Shown here one piece after another: positions 62,347 through 64,000 of a stretch of DNA of 64,000 bases (its first letter is position 1; every line of letters starts with the position of its first letter). The translations under genes were made by a program, and so were the position numbers. A model generated the notes under the pieces. It saw only the letters and a list, made by a program, of their open reading frames with translations. It was not told the origin of the DNA and ran no database searches. This DNA is from Pomacea canaliculata (Eukaryota; Mollusca; Gastropoda; Architaenioglossa; Ampullariidae). The DNA lies in the NCBI RefSeq assembly GCF_003073045.1, contig NC_037602.1:7736464-7800463 (forward strand), read 5' to 3'.

Positions 62347-64000
62347 CTGAGCTGAAACCCAGAAATATTTTCAAATGTTGCATTATAAAAAACTGCTGTT
62401 CCTATAATTTATGAGAGTAGCTATATAACATTGTGAACTGCATTATGAAGACACATAAAATATACTGCAATGTAACTCCTACATTAGGTCATTTTTTTTT
62501 TTCTGACCTATACAACAAGGGTATCTCTAACGTTTGAGTATATTTTTTCATTTTATGCACTGTTTAAAAGTAAAACAATGCCAAATAAAAAAAAACCACC
62601 AGTATTCAAGCTAAAGAAACAGATGGTACTTAAAAAGATGGATTTGAGGCTAGATTTAAAGACTTCTAATGTAGACACAGTTTGAAGAGAAAATGTATGA
62701 TAAATCTTTGAATGATAAAATGTAAACAATTATTTCCAATATTTCTTTTACTGAGGTGAGTTACCTGGTTTACAATTGGAAGGACACTGCAATACCCTTA
62801 TGTGATGCCTAATCATAACTGACACCAATGATTTTAACATGGCTTGTTGAAGTAGGATGGCAGTCTTTTCTCAAAAAGTAAATGGCTTATACTTGTTGCA
62901 TCTGAAAAAGAGCTAAAATAAACTGTAAAGCCATCTAAGGAAAACCCACAACAAATTACATCTACAGGTTTAGACTTCCCACTAAACTGACATTAAGATA
63001 AAAGCGTAATACAGTCAATGCTACGACTTGGATGTAGCCAAAGATAAAACACTGTACACAGACCGTTGTGTCATTATTTATTTTCCAAATAATAACTCTA
63101 AGAACCCTAATTTTTTTCCAAATAATATAGTATTTACCCATGGCCACCCCTGGAAATTGAAAAAAACTTGCTTTAGAACTGTCAATATTCAGGCAAATCA
63201 TTCAAAAAAGTGTTCTATTAAATGCTCTCATTCTATTCAGTTTTCTATCTGTGAATCTTTATAGAGGTTCAAACTTTTAAGTAAAGTAAAAGCACGACTA
63301 GCTAATGATCCTACTACACTACACCCTGTACTGAAGTACAAGTCACTAGGCTGTTTGACCTCAGCAAATACATATTCGATCTGCAAAACACGACAGCTAC
63401 TAGCTAATCAGTTTTTGTACGTAAAATAAATCCTAGCTTACCAGCAAGAATTCACTCCAATTCCCGAAGACTAGCGTCAGGAACCAGGCTAAACAGTACT
63501 TTTTATTTTTTTAATTTCCTTTACAATTGTTTTTAACAGCACTTCAGATCATCCACGATAACAGAGTAGCTTCCCTTGTATCGGCACAGGCTGAAAAAGC
63601 CTCTCTGCGAGAAGAGCTCGCATCTGCAATACACTCGTGCGATTTTGTCTGCGAATTTAAAATCACTTTAATAATTTATTCTTCATAATTCTTATAGTGG
63701 GAGCTATATACACCCTCTGCGAGAAAAGAAATTCAGAGTTGATCAGTTTTCTTAAGCAAAATACTAGTGGTCACTATAGGACTATGTAGATATGGTGATG
63801 TAACACGTACTGATAACCTGAAGCTTGGTAAAGGACAAGGTAGAGATAATAAGTCGTAGTGGGTTGTAAGTCTAGGATGCGAACATAATATTACAAATTC
63901 TACACTATTCCTTTGCATCGTAAATCGATCATGTGTCCATGACGGACGAGCATAGGGATCGATCTATAGGTTTTCTACATCTAATTAAATTCTTCGGGAT
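62347..64000. other. MRPS11 upstream region
   Basis: Holds the likely MRPS11 promoter. On the minus strand a strong GTAAGC donor at 63,441-63,436 would end a 5' UTR exon. Near 63,615 a short minus-strand frame starts MRALLAERLFQP; it looks like a targeting peptide, but no good splice links it to the gene. Nothing else is recognised. Confidence 0.35.

Noticed and set aside
1-64000. CRISPR arrays, operons, phage or other prokaryotic systems
   Set aside because: No regularly spaced repeats with unique spacers; genes are intron-split and eukaryotic throughout.

Overview
This is an animal nuclear window: AT-rich, with long introns, GT-AG splice sites, tRNA-derived SINEs and decayed LINEs. The gene set and repeat style suggest a lophotrochozoan, most likely a gastropod mollusc. 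That placement is an inference from overall character; no diagnostic marker is present. Conserved proteins here are split into many short exons, so most real coding sequence lies in pieces too short to stand out as open frames. I rebuilt genes by matching reading phase at splice sites and recalling known family sequences.

Layout on the + strand: (1) 509-803, the last exon of a small zinc-binding protein. (2) 4,419-8,528, the MRG-domain part of MRG15/MORF4L1 (NuA4/SIN3 chromatin protein), eight exons; no chromodomain exon is visible upstream. (3) 11,602-16,522, BORCS8 (BORC lysosome-positioning complex), with an unusual 286-residue acidic/Gln-rich last exon. (4) 21,466-25,491, a secreted protein with about seven chitin-binding type-2 domains. 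(5) 26,870-30,784, a tentative four-exon small gene behind an RFX X-box and two CRE-like sites. (6) about 33,150-36,200, a broken gene with a DUF4806-like C-terminus. (7) 38,642-52,881, MAU2 (SCC4, cohesin loader), 19 exons, two of them microexons of 18 and 21 nt.

On the - strand, 62,346-58,430 holds MRPS11 (mitochondrial small-subunit protein uS11m), six exons including a 26-nt microexon. Its last splice acceptor is duplicated in tandem.

The genes do not form a pathway. They are housekeeping neighbours, and the four with clear human orthologues all map, from memory, to human 15q25-q26 and 19p13.11. Those two regions are whole-genome-duplication partners, so this looks like old bilaterian linkage.

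Repeats: four pieces of one CR1/L2-like LINE, pieces of two other LINEs, two tRNA-type SINEs (one with clean target-site duplications), a dispersed repeat pair, several local tandem duplications, a hairpin, a MITE-like inverted-repeat element and one DIRS-like retroelement fossil. I saw no prokaryote-type operon, CRISPR array or unmistakable new system. The best leads are the BORCS8 stop/splice switch, the microexons, the duplicated MRPS11 acceptor and the X-box gene.
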